NCBI GenBank assembly: GCA_023846275.1
Contig: CM043868.1
Location: forward strand, 15,781,755 to 15,845,754
DNA length: 64,000 nt
Direction: 5' to 3'
Source: Vanilla planifolia
Lineage: Eukaryota > Streptophyta > Magnoliopsida > Asparagales > Orchidaceae
Shown: positions 1-12,782 of the stretch, one piece after another
How positions within the stretch are numbered: the first letter of the stretch is position 1
Layout of the letters: each line of letters starts with the position of its first letter
Translations under genes and position numbers: made by a program
The notes under the pieces: model-generated
What the model saw: the letters and a program-made list of their open reading frames with translations, nothing else
Told to the model about the DNA's origin: nothing
Database searches by the model: none

Positions 1-548
1 TTTGTAATTTTTTAATGTTCTTTGAATTTCTTAAAAATTTTTAAAGTTGAAAAAAAATTGAATTAATATTAAATAATATTTTATTTATAAAAAGGATTGT
101 CGCCTTAATATTTCTCTCCTTGCACTTGATTTGGTCTTAAATCATGTGCAAAGGAATCCAATAAGAGAGGAGGGATTGGAGAGAGGAAGAAAGAGATGTT
201 TTGAGGAGATTTAGCTAGAAATTCTAAAAGACCAAAAACTAAGTTGAGGAAAAGAAAGAATTGTAGGAAAAAGAGGATTTCAATCTCATTCTTACCAAAA
301 TAATGTACTAAAGGTATGATTCCAATTAATTTTCATTTATTATGTCAAGTATTTGTTGTTTGAGGAGCTATGGAGAATGATTTTGTGGATGTGCTAAAAG
401 TTTTGGTTAGAAGGCCCATCCATTATTTTTGGCCATGCTGATCAGACAAGACGATTGGATCGATTGTCTTGCATGATATGCATAACCAGGACTAGCGAAT
501 AAGGGGTCATTAGTCTTGTAAGATGAGAGTAGTAGTTGAGTCCATAAA

Positions 549-873
549 AGTCCTAAGAGATCATACAATATGATGAGTTGATTAGACAAGTATGATTAAA
601 TTCAAAAAATACACATTAATAATCATCCATCCAATCCCTTGTCAATCAGTGATTGCTTAAGAGCATGTAATATGATACCTCAATTAAACAAGTATGATCA
701 AGTTTAGAAAATGTATAACAATAATAGTCCATTTAATTCTTTTTCCAACCAATAATCATTAGTACTCATACTATACAATGTGATAATCATACTAGTATGA
801 TTAAATAGAGAATAAGCATAATAATGATCACCCATCTAATACTTATGTCCAACCAATGCCGATTGGTGATTTT
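549..873. repeat. Degenerate tandem repeat, about 105 bp unit, three copies
   Basis: Three successive blocks starting near 549, 661 and 765 share an ordered set of words: a catac/atgtaatatgat start, an aagtatgat or ctagtatgat core, then an aataat-aatcatcc/agtcca/gatcaccc word and a ccaatc/ccaacc end. The copies are diverged by substitutions and small indels. The same ATCATAC/GTATGAT vocabulary recurs at 6640-7960, suggesting one repeat family. Copy number and unit length are read by eye. Confidence 0.55.
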
Positions 874-1283
874 ACACTATAATATGAGAGATCATTTTGT
901 ATAATCTGAAGTCTCAAATATAGGATTTTAGTTGTTTTCATAGGTCTTTGGGATTATTTAGAGTAGCTTTCATAAGTGCTTTTGTTAGAGAAAATAATTT
1001 TCTAAAATAAGGATGGAAAGTAGGAAACAAGTTTATAAAGTTCTTTAAAGTTAAAAATAGAATTTGAACTATTATTAATGAATTATAAAATAAAGTGTAA
1101 GAAATAAAAATATGAGATAAAAAAAACTCTTAGAGCCATCAAATAGATAAACTAAATAACTATGATATAAGTATCTTGATTTATTAAATTCATTAAATTA
1201 CTATTATGAAATACAATATGATTTAAATATTTAAATAACATGACATTATTTGTATACATTTTAATTGTGTGATGGTACTTTAC

Positions 1284-1287
<4 letters not shown>

Positions 1288-1352
<65 letters not shown>
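1288..1352. repeat. (TA)n microsatellite
   Basis: An uninterrupted TA dinucleotide run of about 65 bp in intergenic DNA. Confidence 0.95.
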
Positions 1353-1353
<1 letters not shown>

Positions 1354-3440
1354 GTCTTTATAAGTGTATAAATATGATGTTATAAAACTAGAACATATGA
1401 TAAGAAAGAAAATAAATAGAAAAAAAGAATGATACTTAGGCTTAGTGATATGAAAGATTACATAAAAAAAGAAATATGAATATGAATATTTTATTTATAA
1501 TCCTATCTTACATATATTCAACATGATATAGGTATCACCCTTGTTGTCATAAACACACAAAAAAGACAACATAACAAAAGCTCATCCTCATGGTATAAGA
1601 TGGTGATAATAGGGGTGATAGTTTTATGATAGATGATAATATAATATAAGATCATAAAAAATAAGGATAACAATTATATAAAAAAATCTAAGGTTAAAAC
1701 AGAAGAAATAAGAAAGGGATGAGAAAGAAAGAAGAAAAAAATAAATAAATTATAATATGAAAATAAGAAAATAAAAGATATAATATAATATGTGCTAATG
1801 ATAATAGTACAATATGATGAATATGCATAATACATAAGTACGATGCATACGAGCATTAATGTAGCAATTTAGTATATATACATATCCTTTTGCATTACTT
1901 TTCTTTTGATTATGATAGTAAGGATGATTGTAAGTAGAGATATTTCTTCAATGCTCTCACTCTTTTTTTAGTTTTTTTCATCTATATTTTGTTATTTTAC
2001 ACCGTGTTAGCCCAATAAATTAGATTTTAGATATCTTTTTATCAGATTTATGCTAGGTAGAGTATGATGATATGCATATTGATGCAAAAGATCTTGACTT
2101 ATCATAAAGGAGGTGATATGTATCATAAATGTCCACAAGCTTAAATTAAGCTTGTTATATTTTGTATATAATTATCTAATTATTTGTACTTTATTTATAC
2201 ATTATTTTTTCTTGTTATAATTTTTTATTGTGCATAAAATATCTATTAATATCATATATTTATTATAGATAAGAATATCCATTATTAAGTTGTATATTAT
2301 ATCTACATATTTCAAGGATATTAAATTGTGTTTTGAACCAATTGGCTCACAAGAAGTGCCTACAAGCCTAAAAAATGCTTGCCCATATATTTTCATGTAC
2401 AAGCATGCCCCATATGAATTCTACCTATTACATGCACTTGTCATAGGGCACCATTGCATAGCTAGTGCCCTTTACAATTGCATAAGCTCATATCACCAAA
2501 AGCCAACATTGCACCTACAGGTCTGTGCACTCTCTCACCTACTACCCATGAATCTATTCCCCTTACATAGAATGTCCTAGCACATGATAAGCTGGCTAGC
2601 CAGGCGTGTGACCCCACCCTCCCCCTCCCAAATATGAATAACAACACATAAGAAAGCATAGTTTTGAGGAGAATATTTGTCATGTCTCATCTATTCTTTT
2701 ACCTAATAATACACATAATCACAAATAATTGGGTTAAATTAGAGTTTATTTTAGCATAAAGAAAACAAAACAAATCACCAAGATAAGATAATGATAAACC
2801 TAAATTTAAAATCATTTTCAAAAACCATTCCAATGAAATAAAATAATAGCTAAAGTATCACATGAATATTGGCTATAACAAAATTCAATATCAATATCTC
2901 GAATTATGGCATCTCTCTTGTTTTATTATTTTTTTATCAATAATGGAAGTAACTTTCAAAAATCTTTGAGTAAAAAACCATTGTATTTAAAGAATTCTAT
3001 CATTAATTCATAACAAAGAGGAAGAGTATTTATATAAGTTCTTTTTTAATAAAGAAAAATCACTTTTTAAAACTTGTCAAAGTGAATAATAAAAACTAAT
3101 TTGTAAAACTATTTATTATTGAAACCACATCATCATTAAAGAAATAAAATGACATTTATGATAACTAAACAATTAATAATATTAGTTTATCACTTAGCTA
3201 CAACATAAAGTGTACAAACCAACATCATTATGATAGTTCTAATATATGATCCATCAATGTCCCATAAAAACATATGATCTCAATTGCTACATAATTAAGT
3301 AATATGATAAAACATCATCTTGATGAAATCATCATGAATCTATTCTCACTGCTCTCTTGCATCTCTATGTAGCACCTCATTCAACTTGAAATGTTAGGCC
3401 AAAAGAGGCATAAGTCAATTAATACTAACTCGATGACAAA

Positions 3441-3444
<4 letters not shown>

Positions 3445-3504
<60 letters not shown>
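3445..3504. repeat. (TA)n microsatellite
   Basis: A nearly perfect TA dinucleotide run of about 60 bp in intergenic DNA. Confidence 0.95.
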
Positions 3505-3505
<1 letters not shown>

Positions 3506-4734
3506 CACTATAATATTTGAATATCTGCATGTAAAGTTTATTTGTAATAATAAAATAAAAATAAAATATGTAAGCATTTAAAAAAAGTAAAATAATATTA
3601 CATATAAAATTTTTATATACATGAATCTTTTATACCTTTATATATTATTTTTCTTCTTTTACGTTTTTATCTCTTTAGATATTTGGTTTAAAAAAAGCCT
3701 TTTTTGTCAATAAATTAGACATATTTAAGGACAAATTATTTCATAATTAAATAGTATGATTGAATACTGATTTGGCTTGTAATCAAAATACATTGTTTCG
3801 ACACAACATTTGCTACCTTGAACAAATTAATATCCTTTCATTTTATACATTTACCTTCTTTTCATCCATTCATTTTTCTTATTCTCATTTTGTTTTTATT
3901 TTTTTTCTCATCTTTATGACTTTCATCATAAATAACTTGTGTTGTACTTTTATTATCAAATTATTATATTAATAAGGAACTTATAGTTAAAATAAAATAA
4001 TCATTTATACTCAAACATCACATACATATATAAGTCATTATGTAAAAAAATAATTGTTTTTATCATCACTTATAAATTTTATTTTTTTATCATAAAATAT
4101 ATAAATTTTACTTTTTAATCATCAAATTTATAAATTTGAATAAGCATCATGCATGATAAGCATCTTCTATGTTTACTGTGCTCATATCATATATCTCTAA
4201 TTTAACCCTTATAATTAATAAATCAAAGTCTTTATCCTAACATTACACATTATATTTAAATAAATATACATAAGTACAAGATTTTTCTATCTTCCAAAAC
4301 TGATAAATGGTCTCAAAAAGGCGTAATTTTGCTCAAATCCTTTGGTTTCTACAATAACCGAGACTGTGTTCTTCTCAAGTTTCCCTTAGACATTTAACAA
4401 CTTGCATGGTTTCTTTGAAATCCTTTTGGAATCATTTTCATCTTCCCATTTTCCATCTTTGATACACCTTTGGCTAATTTAACTGGTAAAGTTTTCTTTC
4501 CAAAAAAGTTTACCAGTCTCAATTAGCACCCTATTTATACTATTTCTCATTATCTTTTAAATTTCTAGCCTTTCAAATGTCTCTAAAAACTGTCATTTCA
4601 TATGGATACATTATCATCTTGTTTTCTTTCATTTTCAAGGGTTTCTCATCTATTAAAGTTACCTCAGTTCAATTGTCTCATAGCATACATACACACATAT
4701 AATGCTAGCATGTTATCTTATAAATCAAAATATA

Positions 4735-5150
4735 CGTACAATCATCCGATGTCGTACAACATATTTATATCATACCACATCATATTCTATCATAATATCT
4801 TAAGATAACTAACAAATAACATACATCATAATCATTTCAATTTACCTACTTAATTATTCTAAGATGCTTCTTCCATGACTTTTATCTTTTTTTATCTTTT
4901 TATTTCATTACCTACATAATATTTATTATAATTATTATTTTTTATTTTCTTTTTAATCCTAAGTCTTTCAAAAGTCTCAATCTTTATTTAAAACTTTTCT
5001 TTCTTTCATTATTTCTCAAAATCACATGCTTTTCTTTACCAAAATCATTTATAAACATAACTTCAATGGGACTTTGAAATCTCTATGAAATTATAGCACT
5101 TTTCTTCTTAATATAACATCTATTCACCCTAACATATAGTATATTAATAT
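4735..5150. repeat. Left direct repeat flanking the NECAP exon copy
   Basis: This block aligns along its length with 9462-9870 in the same orientation. Shared landmarks in order are tatctTaagataac/tatctCaagataac, a tatcttt-tttcatta run, taatcctaagtctttcaaaa/taatcttaagactttcaaaa, ttctttactaaaa-like text, cataacttcaa/catagcttcaa, and a caccctaacatatag/cactctaacatataa end. The left repeat ends just before the captured NECAP sequence starts (about 5165). The pair could be old LTRs or another flanking duplication; no clear TG...CA ends were found. Confidence 0.65.
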
Positions 5151-5164
5151 TTTTCCTATTTTGT

Positions 5165-5518
5165 TTCATCCATTAGAGGTATTTGAGCACATCTTCTTGT
5201 TGTGAGGGAGATGTCAGGTTACAAGATCCCTTAAAGTAGCACGAGTGGTGGGTATAAGTGGATTGACTAATTGAAGTTAGCCAAGACCTAGTCAAATCTT
5301 CTCCATGTCATGTCATGCAATAAGCCCTATGAGATATGACTCAAGGATCCCAAGTCTGGTAAGCTCTTTACATCTTATTTCATCCTTTTATGACTATAAG
5401 AGATGTTATTCAAGACCATGCTAGACTCCTTTTAATACTTTGTGCTTTGGATCAAGGAGAGATGAGGAAAGTATTACTTCATTAGGTTAGGGTTTAATGT
5501 GAGGAATGAGGCCTTTTA
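5165..5518 (+). pseudogene. NECAP exon 1 copy, 5' part (broken)
   Basis: Collinear with the intact NECAP first exon at about 12787-13139. Shared words include gaggtatt-gagcac, cttcttgttgtg, ttacaagatccct, agcacgag-ggtgggtataagtg, caaggatccca, agggtttaatg-gagg. Decay is clear: the CCA codon after ATC CCT is TAA in the copy, the middle third is heavily mutated with indels, and most CpG sites of the parent are lost. The homology stops at gaggcctt, where a long insertion begins. This is dead sequence, not a second gene. Confidence 0.85.
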
Positions 5519-8500
5519 TGATAACCCTCATTTTTATCTCAACCAAGATGAAAGAAATCCTATAATCAAGATAAGAAGATTGTGTAGATATGGTTGAACT
5601 TAATCAAGCTAATTTCTTAAATTATTTCACATAAAAGTATTAAAAAAATAATAAAATATTAAAAAGTATTTTATAAGCTTAAATTTAGTTAAAATTATTA
5701 TTTAAATATATCAATAGAAAGAATTCTTTAAGATGAACTCAATAATATTGAGTTTATAATGTTTTGAGATCTAAAAAATTTATTATGATATTTTAAATAT
5801 TCAAATATAATTATAATTTTATAGTATCTTTAAAGATATGCTTATAATTTTAAGAATTTTGGCTTAGTTTAAAATTGATTAGTAAAGGGTAGACCAACAA
5901 CTATAGTAAGGTCAATTTATATTATGGTAGATCTATAAATTCTAAATTTTAGTGAAGAAGAAAACTAAAATGATAGAAGAAAGATTTTTAATTAATAAAT
6001 TTACAAGGGTTTTATCGAAAGCTCTAACATTGAAACCTATTTGAATGGGATTTTTAGATTTCTAATGGTAAAAGTATGGGTAACTTAAAAACTGGGTTTT
6101 TCTAATAGTTCTTACTTTATAAACCTAATCAAATAAAAATCTTTAAGGAATTATGGTGTAGTTTAGCCTCACCAACCCTTTTTGTAGCTTATAATTAGAT
6201 CAAACGAGTACAATAGGGAGCCATGAATGAGTGAAGCTTGAGTTTTCTCTGGTGAGCCACCATTTAGTTAGGAGTTGAGTGTGGTGAGAAAAACAAGGTT
6301 TTGTCATCTTTATTATGGTTGTTGTGAACTTGAGAGGAAGCTTCATTGCTATACTCTAATCGAGAGAGAAGCATTCCAACTCGTGGTTTTAATATCTTTG
6401 ATGAGGTAAGAGTTAAGGCTTAATTAATATCAATTTGCTTTAAATTTTGCATGTTTCAAGTTCATGTGAGTAGAAGAGTAAGGATAGGATAAAAAAGAGC
6501 TAGTTTCATCGACAAAATAAGTAGGGAACTTGTCAAGTTCCTTATAGAAAGAAGGTAATTAGAGTTGGAAGAATAAAAGAGAAAGAGAGAAAAAGAAAGA
6601 AAGAGAGAAAAAGAGAGATTATGAATACTAATGAGTATTATTCTAGTATAATGGTATATATAGTACGATCAAATAAGCTTGGGTCGTATGGATATGATAT
6701 TAGGTTGTATGAGGTTTATTGAAGGTATCATGCTAGACAATTTTCTAAGACATAATAGTATAAAGAGAATTTAAACTATAGATAGACTTATTAGGTTTAT
6801 CATACATACACAATATGGGGATCATACTTATATAATGGGTTAAAATATCAAGTTCACTAAAGAAAGATAATATAAGTATCCATCTTATACGATGGAGTTA
6901 TGGCATAATACATATGATTATACTAATAAGATTATGGTAATCATACTTGAGGTGTTGGTTAGGTTGAATGGTAAGGATTTTATGAGTATGAATTGTTCAA
7001 TCATACTGGATGACTGATTTGAGTTTAAATAAGAGAAAAATTGGTTAAGTTAGAAATGTCAGATTGGTCCAAATTGCTTAATCATTAGGTATGATGGTTT
7101 AGATTTCAATTTATAATAGAATAACATGATGAAAATTGTATTTAGCAATTAATAAAAAAGCTAACATATTGAATCATATAGTATGTATTAATATGATATT
7201 AGTATGATCAATATATGAGAATAAAAAACTGATCAGAGAGAAAATAAGACTCATTTAGTATGATGTAATTAATCATATTATATGATCGTCAAGGAATATA
7301 AGTGAATAATCATATGGGTACTATGCATGAAATCATATCATATGATCAAGATTAAAGTTTATTTTGTTAGACAAGTCAATTAGAAAGATCATACAGAGAG
7401 TCTCCTAAAATATTATACAATATGACTAAACTGATCGTACTTGATGATTAATTAGAGCTATGATAAACTAAGCCTGGGGAGAGAAGAGGCTATAGTTAGA
7501 GCTGTACATTGAGTATTATTGTAGGATATAATATTCTAGTGATGGAGTAATAGTGGAAACATATGATATGATCAAAGATGATCATATTGAGCAAAGAGAG
7601 AAAAAAATGCATTAATTGTATGGTATGGTAAGATTATCATAGTAGTATGAATGATTTAAAAAGGAAACATGATAAAGAGAGCATGATAATCATATAATAC
7701 AATGGTATAGATCATATTAGACAATCAGTAAATAATATGAATTATGTTAAAGTAAAATAGGATCATATCATATGATCCTAAAGAATACAAGATACATTAA
7801 GAAGCAATATGAATAAGAGTATTGATTTTAGAAATCAAATGATAAGATCATGTAATTGTATGAGAATGATGTAGTTCATAATGCTTATTTTTTATGAATC
7901 GTACGATATAATGGGGAAATTGTATAAATATGATTTTGAACAACTTAAGGGTCTAAAAAGTTAATATGATTTTAATTTCTTACTAAATATGTCACATATA
8001 GGATATATGTTGATCGTTGTATATAAATGATATTATAAAAAATTAAGAAAAGATAGAGACTAGAAAAAAATCAACTCTCAAATTTAAATAAAAAAATTAA
8101 TAACTATGATGTAAATATAGTAATAAATTATTTTTTATGTTATTTATAAAATATTAGTTTTTAATAATAATTTTTGATAAAATATTAAGTATTTAATTTT
8201 TTATATATATATTTGTAGTAATTATATGATATTTTATTAGATTATTATATTTTATATCATCTTATTATCTAACATCTTATTTATGTGTTATTCTTTTATA
8301 ACATTACATAATAATAATATTAACATAATATATAATGAGAAATTTTATAAATTAATAAATAAGAAAATTTTTAGAATGTGAGTATTTAGCTTATCTAATT
8401 ATTAATTAAGAAAATAGAATATAATGATTAGTAAACTCATGAAAATATTATCCTCATATATTCTTAGATTATATTATCTTTACAAGATAAGGATGCCCAT

Positions 8501-9288
8501 CTATGATTATGCTATGTTGATATACATGATTATGATAAAGTTAGCTCATATATTGATATAAAAAAGACAAATCATTGGAATGAAAATACCCTTATAAGAT
8601 CTTAATATTAATTCTAAAGAATAGTGATTTGAAAGAAAAAAATAGAACTATACATTAGAAATAGATGAATAAAAAATAATGGATTTATTTTTATAAGAAA
8701 TAAATGGTTGTCTTATAAAATATAATAAATAATAAATAAGAAAATAAAAGAACATACATGTACATATTTATATTTTTTATTGAATATCTTGGTTTTTTTC
8801 TTATCATGGCTTAATTAATTATGTTTATTAGTTTTTAAGACATAATTATATTTTTTTTGTTATAAAGTTATATATATTATTATCTTATTATTCTACTTAT
8901 TAAATTATTTAGAATTTTATTAGTATTTATATCACAAGTAATATATCCACCATCCTAAAAATTATAGACTTATGTGTTATAAATGGATAAGAATTTTATT
9001 TATTATAGACATAATGGTTAGTCTTTTATATTATGTTTTTATTTGGATCTATATAAATTATACATAATATTTATTTTTAGATTGGATGATTTATGAGTAG
9101 TTATGCAGTTGAATCACATATTTATATTAATATTTTATTTGGTTTATGTCATTAAATGATTTGTATTTTGATTTAGTCTCATTAACAAGTCTTTATTTAG
9201 GATTTTATATTATTACCTATTTATTTTAAATATGCATAACTTTTGATTTTTGTTATAATTATATAAATAATGAGATAAGGCCTTAACA
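5519..9288. mobile_element. 3.8 kb insertion inside the NECAP exon copy, probably a decayed retroelement
   Basis: The exon copy is interrupted here and resumes at about 9289. The word CCTT is present on both sides (5512-5515 and 9289-9292), consistent with a 4-5 bp target-site duplication, though only four bases match. A start at TGATAACCC and an end at CTTAACA would give the TG...CA ends of an LTR element, but the bases next to TG then do not match the right flank. No coding motif survives. Inside are a mixed-composition part (about 6180-6620) with purine-rich GAAAGA runs and a long field of ATCATAC-type repeats. The class is unresolved. Confidence 0.55.
6640..7960. repeat. Field of degenerate ATCATAC / GTATGAT repeats
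   Basis: For about 1.3 kb the sequence returns again and again to near-palindromic words built from atcata(c/t) and (g/a)tatgat, for example gaatcatatagtatg, aatcatattatatgatcg, atcatatcatatgatc (twice), gatgatcatattg. Spacing is irregular, commonly 50-100 bp. It lies within the 3.8 kb insertion and shares vocabulary with the tandem repeat at 549-873. No coding or structural RNA function is implied. Confidence 0.6.
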
Positions 9289-9436
9289 CCTTCAATTTTA
9301 ATGTGGCTCTTTTGATCATGAGAATTATATGAAGGAGTAGAAAGATTCTAATGGTTGTGGACCAATGGAAGCTTGATTGATATACATCTCACAATGAATC
9401 ATTGATTAAAGGTATTTAGGAATAAGTATTCTCTTA
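9289..9436 (+). pseudogene. NECAP exon 1 copy, 3' part with start of intron 1
   Basis: Resumes the copy at ttttaatgtggctctttt and follows the intact gene 13140-13293: gatca-gagaa, gattctaatgg, gattgatatacatc, aatgaatcattgattaaagg, then past the splice site into tatttaggaataagtattctctt. Inclusion of intron sequence shows that the copy derives from genomic DNA rather than a spliced mRNA. It has frame-breaking changes. Confidence 0.85.
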
Positions 9437-9461
9437 ATCTATCTCTAAATTAGAATATATG

Positions 9462-9870
9462 CATAATCAATCGATTATATATAGTATGTTTATAAGATAT
9501 CACATTATATTTTATAATAGTATCTCAAGATAACAAATAATTAATCTCTTACATCACAACGTATTAGTTTACCTCTTTGATGGCTTTGAGATACTCCTTT
9601 AATAACATTTATCTTTCTTTATCATTTCTTTTCATTACATATATAATATTCATCATAATTATCAATATTTATTTATATTTTTAATCTTAAGACTTTCAAA
9701 ATTCTTAAATTTTATTCAAATTTTTTTCTTTTATTATTTCTTGTGACTATATGTTTTTCTTTACTAAAAGCAATCATAAACATAGCTTCAAAGAACCTTT
9801 GAAATTCTATTACTTTTCTTCTTAATGTATCATATGTTCACTCTAACATATAATGCATTATTCATTCAAG
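9462..9870. repeat. Right direct repeat flanking the NECAP exon copy
   Basis: Same-orientation partner of 4735-5150. It begins about 25 bp after the end of the NECAP-derived sequence, so the captured fragment and its nested insertion sit almost exactly between the two repeats. Divergence is high, so the event is old. Confidence 0.65.
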
Positions 9871-12240
9871 CATTGTACACCTAATAATAGACAAATCATT
9901 TTGAACCTTTCACGTCCCTCTCAAAAGCTTAATCTATAGTATGGTAGTCTCAATGAACAATATGTTATACTCATTACATTATATACTAAGTAATTAGATG
10001 CACTATTCATAACCTTTAATGTTTCGTTTCATGAACTAAACATATGATATATTAGAAAATAAAGTACCATCCATTTTTCTTAAGAATTTGAATGTCTGTT
10101 GTTGCTTTTGCTAAGGATTACATGTATGATACATTCCAAAAATAACATATCATCCATTTTTTTAAAGAAAGAGATAGTCTTGAACACAATACTTAGTGTA
10201 TCATCTATGAACTCTCTTCGTATAGTACATTTATCCTATTGTAAGATACATTAACTCTTGCATCTAGTATGGAAGACACAGATAGAAAATTACAACTTTG
10301 CAAATTCAACCTAAATCCCATTCAATTTAATTCCAATGCCTAAGCAGCCTCAAATTTGATTAACAAGCATTCTAAAGAAGGCAAATCTCAGATAAAATCT
10401 ACCTTTACTCAATCTATGATACGAATCAAGATTAAGCTGTGCTTAACTCTCTCTCTCTCTCTCCATTAAGCTTAGGGAGTTGTCACTATTATTACTACTT
10501 CAAGTTTCTTCTTTGTTTGTTGCAACTTAAGATCTTTCTTAACTAATTTGCTTCCTTCCCTCTCCTTAGTTGTCTTCTCCTCCCTTTCTCTTCCAAGGGT
10601 GTTGTGATTGGCCTTTTCTCCTAAAATCAAGAAGGGATTTTATGATCCTTTTTATTAATATAAGATTTAAACATTTAAAAATTCCAATGATTATTATATT
10701 CTTCATTAATCTTCTCAAATTTTTAATTAATTTTAAAAAATTTTCAACTACATATTAATAAATTTCTTGTAATGAGTTTTTCTCAATAATGTGGTAAAAA
10801 TATCATTATAGATATTAATATTAAGCATATATTTTGAGATTTGCTAATACATCAATTCCTAAAAAATAATTATGCATATAGCAAATACCAATATCAAATT
10901 TATAAATACATGAGTATTTGATAAATATTAGGGTTATCACAAGGGTATTATGAGAGCGAGCATAGAATTGCATAGAGGGATAAGTTGTGCAAACAGACAT
11001 GTGCATCCATGCATGGATGAGTACTTCACAAGTGCTAGTATAATGCTACTTCAAAAGGGTGAGTGGAAAGTATGTAGTCACACATGTAGATGCAAGATAA
11101 GAAAGAACATCAGAGAGTCAAACGATGTGAAGGAGAAGAACTAAAAAGAATTTGGGAGGAGAAGAACAAAGGATGTGTGAAATTGAGGTTGGGAAATAAG
11201 TTGAAGAGGTGAAAAGAGGAGACAGGAGAAGAAAGAAAGAAAGAGATAGAAGAAAAATGTCACTTAGCAAAGCGTATCCAATGATCAAATCATCAAACCC
11301 TTCCACTAAAGCCACCAAAAAGAGTTAAATGAAATATTTCAAAACTAATCAAAAGGATATATTCTATTCTAGATTTTGAACATCTTATATAAATTCATAC
11401 ATTACCACTATGAGCCATTAACACTTTTTTTAATAAAATAATCAATTATAATACTCATTTTAATAAAATTATTATTTTGTAACAACCACTTCAATAAATT
11501 AATTAACCACTAATATATATTTTGCATTTTCCTTATTTATGATCACACTTATTGACTTTGCATTATATATCAATATAAAAAATGTTCAGATTACTTAAAA
11601 TACAAATAAAAATATCTAAAATAATAATGAAATAATTATAGACCTCTAGATAGCAACCTGAAGCATCATATAATTATGAAAGCACACAAAAAATAAACAC
11701 AAATGAAAACGTGCAATACATACCAGAAATCTCAAATAACCCAAATACACAAAAACGGAATGTACTGACATATGTTATCATAGAGATAACCAAAATATAA
11801 ATTACAAATATAACCAAAACATACACATAATATCACAATATAGAAAAAAATGTTCAATACATTTTCACATGAAACATGGAATAATCACATTATAATAGAA
11901 GTAATTTTGTGGATCTTTTGATTTGAGTATCTTTTTAGTCAACAACACAACAATATGATTGTTAATGCTTCCATCATACTTGTTTTTTTTTTTAATTCTA
12001 CTATGTTATTTATGAATCTATGATAAAAAAAACCAGCAAGAAATTATATTGTAGTTTGGACTATAGATTAATGATAATCTTTTATGATTTAAAAAGAGTT
12101 TTTAAAAAATAATTCATATGAAATAATTAAACAATATTTATAAATTTTTAATATTTCTATTTAAAAAAAAAATAATCGTCAAATAAAATTTTAATCTTTT
12201 TTCAAAGTCAAAGTGCTTTTGAGTGGTAGTTGGACTTCAC
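9871..12240. other. Intergenic DNA between the NECAP copy and the NECAP gene
   Basis: AT-rich with no recognisable gene. It holds a short (CT)n run at about 10450-10463 and a more complex block at about 10930-11310 with purine-rich GAAGGAGAAG runs whose short frames show no known motif. Nothing else could be assigned. Confidence 0.55.
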
Positions 12241-12782
12241 TTAAGATTTAAAGGACTACAGAAAAGAAGATTTACAATATTGTCAAAAATGTTATTCTAC
12301 GTAAATAAAAAATTAATTTTTCATGCCTGTGATCTAACGGTTTCACACCAGTGAACCGGTGCGATCTGACGGTCAATGTTTTCCATTGCTATACATGCAA
12401 AAGACTTCGCCGATCGCCAGACGCCGAACGGCAATTGTTATATCGTCCACCGGTGCTCTTTTCCGTCGTGTCCAGAACGTCTACCAGCTCTAAAAGTCGA
12501 CGAAAGAAAGTACCAAATTTCCTCTCTTTTTAATCTCTTTTATCTTGTTTTAGATTCCCCTCTTTGATTTTGATAGGAAGCTTCTCGCTCCTCCGTGATC
12601 AATTTCGCTCCGGAATTGTTCTTTTCTCTGCTTCTACTCGTACAGGCCACTAAAACCGGTAAAATGCAGTACTTGGCTAATGTTCACTTGTCAGAATTTC
12701 GTTTTTTTAAACCACATATCGATCGGATGTAGATGGAGGTGCTGATCTTCTGGATGGTTGCAGGAATTTGACGATTAAAGCG
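12241..12782 (+). promoter_or_regulatory. NECAP promoter, 5' leader and possible leader intron
   Basis: Base composition changes at about 12320 from very AT-rich to GC-richer text with CpGs and a pyrimidine-rich leader (about 12515-12640), as expected near a plant transcription start. A plausible leader intron runs from aaccg|gtaaaatg (GT at 12659-12660) to ggttgcag (AG at 12762-12763), 105 bp, placing the ATG at 12783 about 20 nt into the next exon. No convincing TATA box was found. The exact start site cannot be read. Confidence 0.5.

Larger units (their letters stand above)
1..4734. other. Intergenic AT-rich DNA, no gene
   Basis: No intact gene is seen. Open frames here are short, low in complexity and lack recognisable motifs. 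The stretch holds degenerate tandem repeats (about 549-873), two long (TA)n tracts (about 1288-1352 and 3445-3504) and a slightly more complex block at about 2320-2650 that I cannot assign. A block at about 4300-4560 has a TATA-like ctatttatacta at about 4528 and could be part of an old LTR; that reading is weak. Confidence 0.6.

Noticed and set aside
549-873. Possible CRISPR-like array
   Set aside because: Repeats are adjacent and diverged without unique spacers, and the context is a plant nuclear genome.
4735-9870. Second functional NECAP gene
   Set aside because: Stops, frameshifts, a 3.8 kb interruption and absence of exons 2 and 3 show it is dead.
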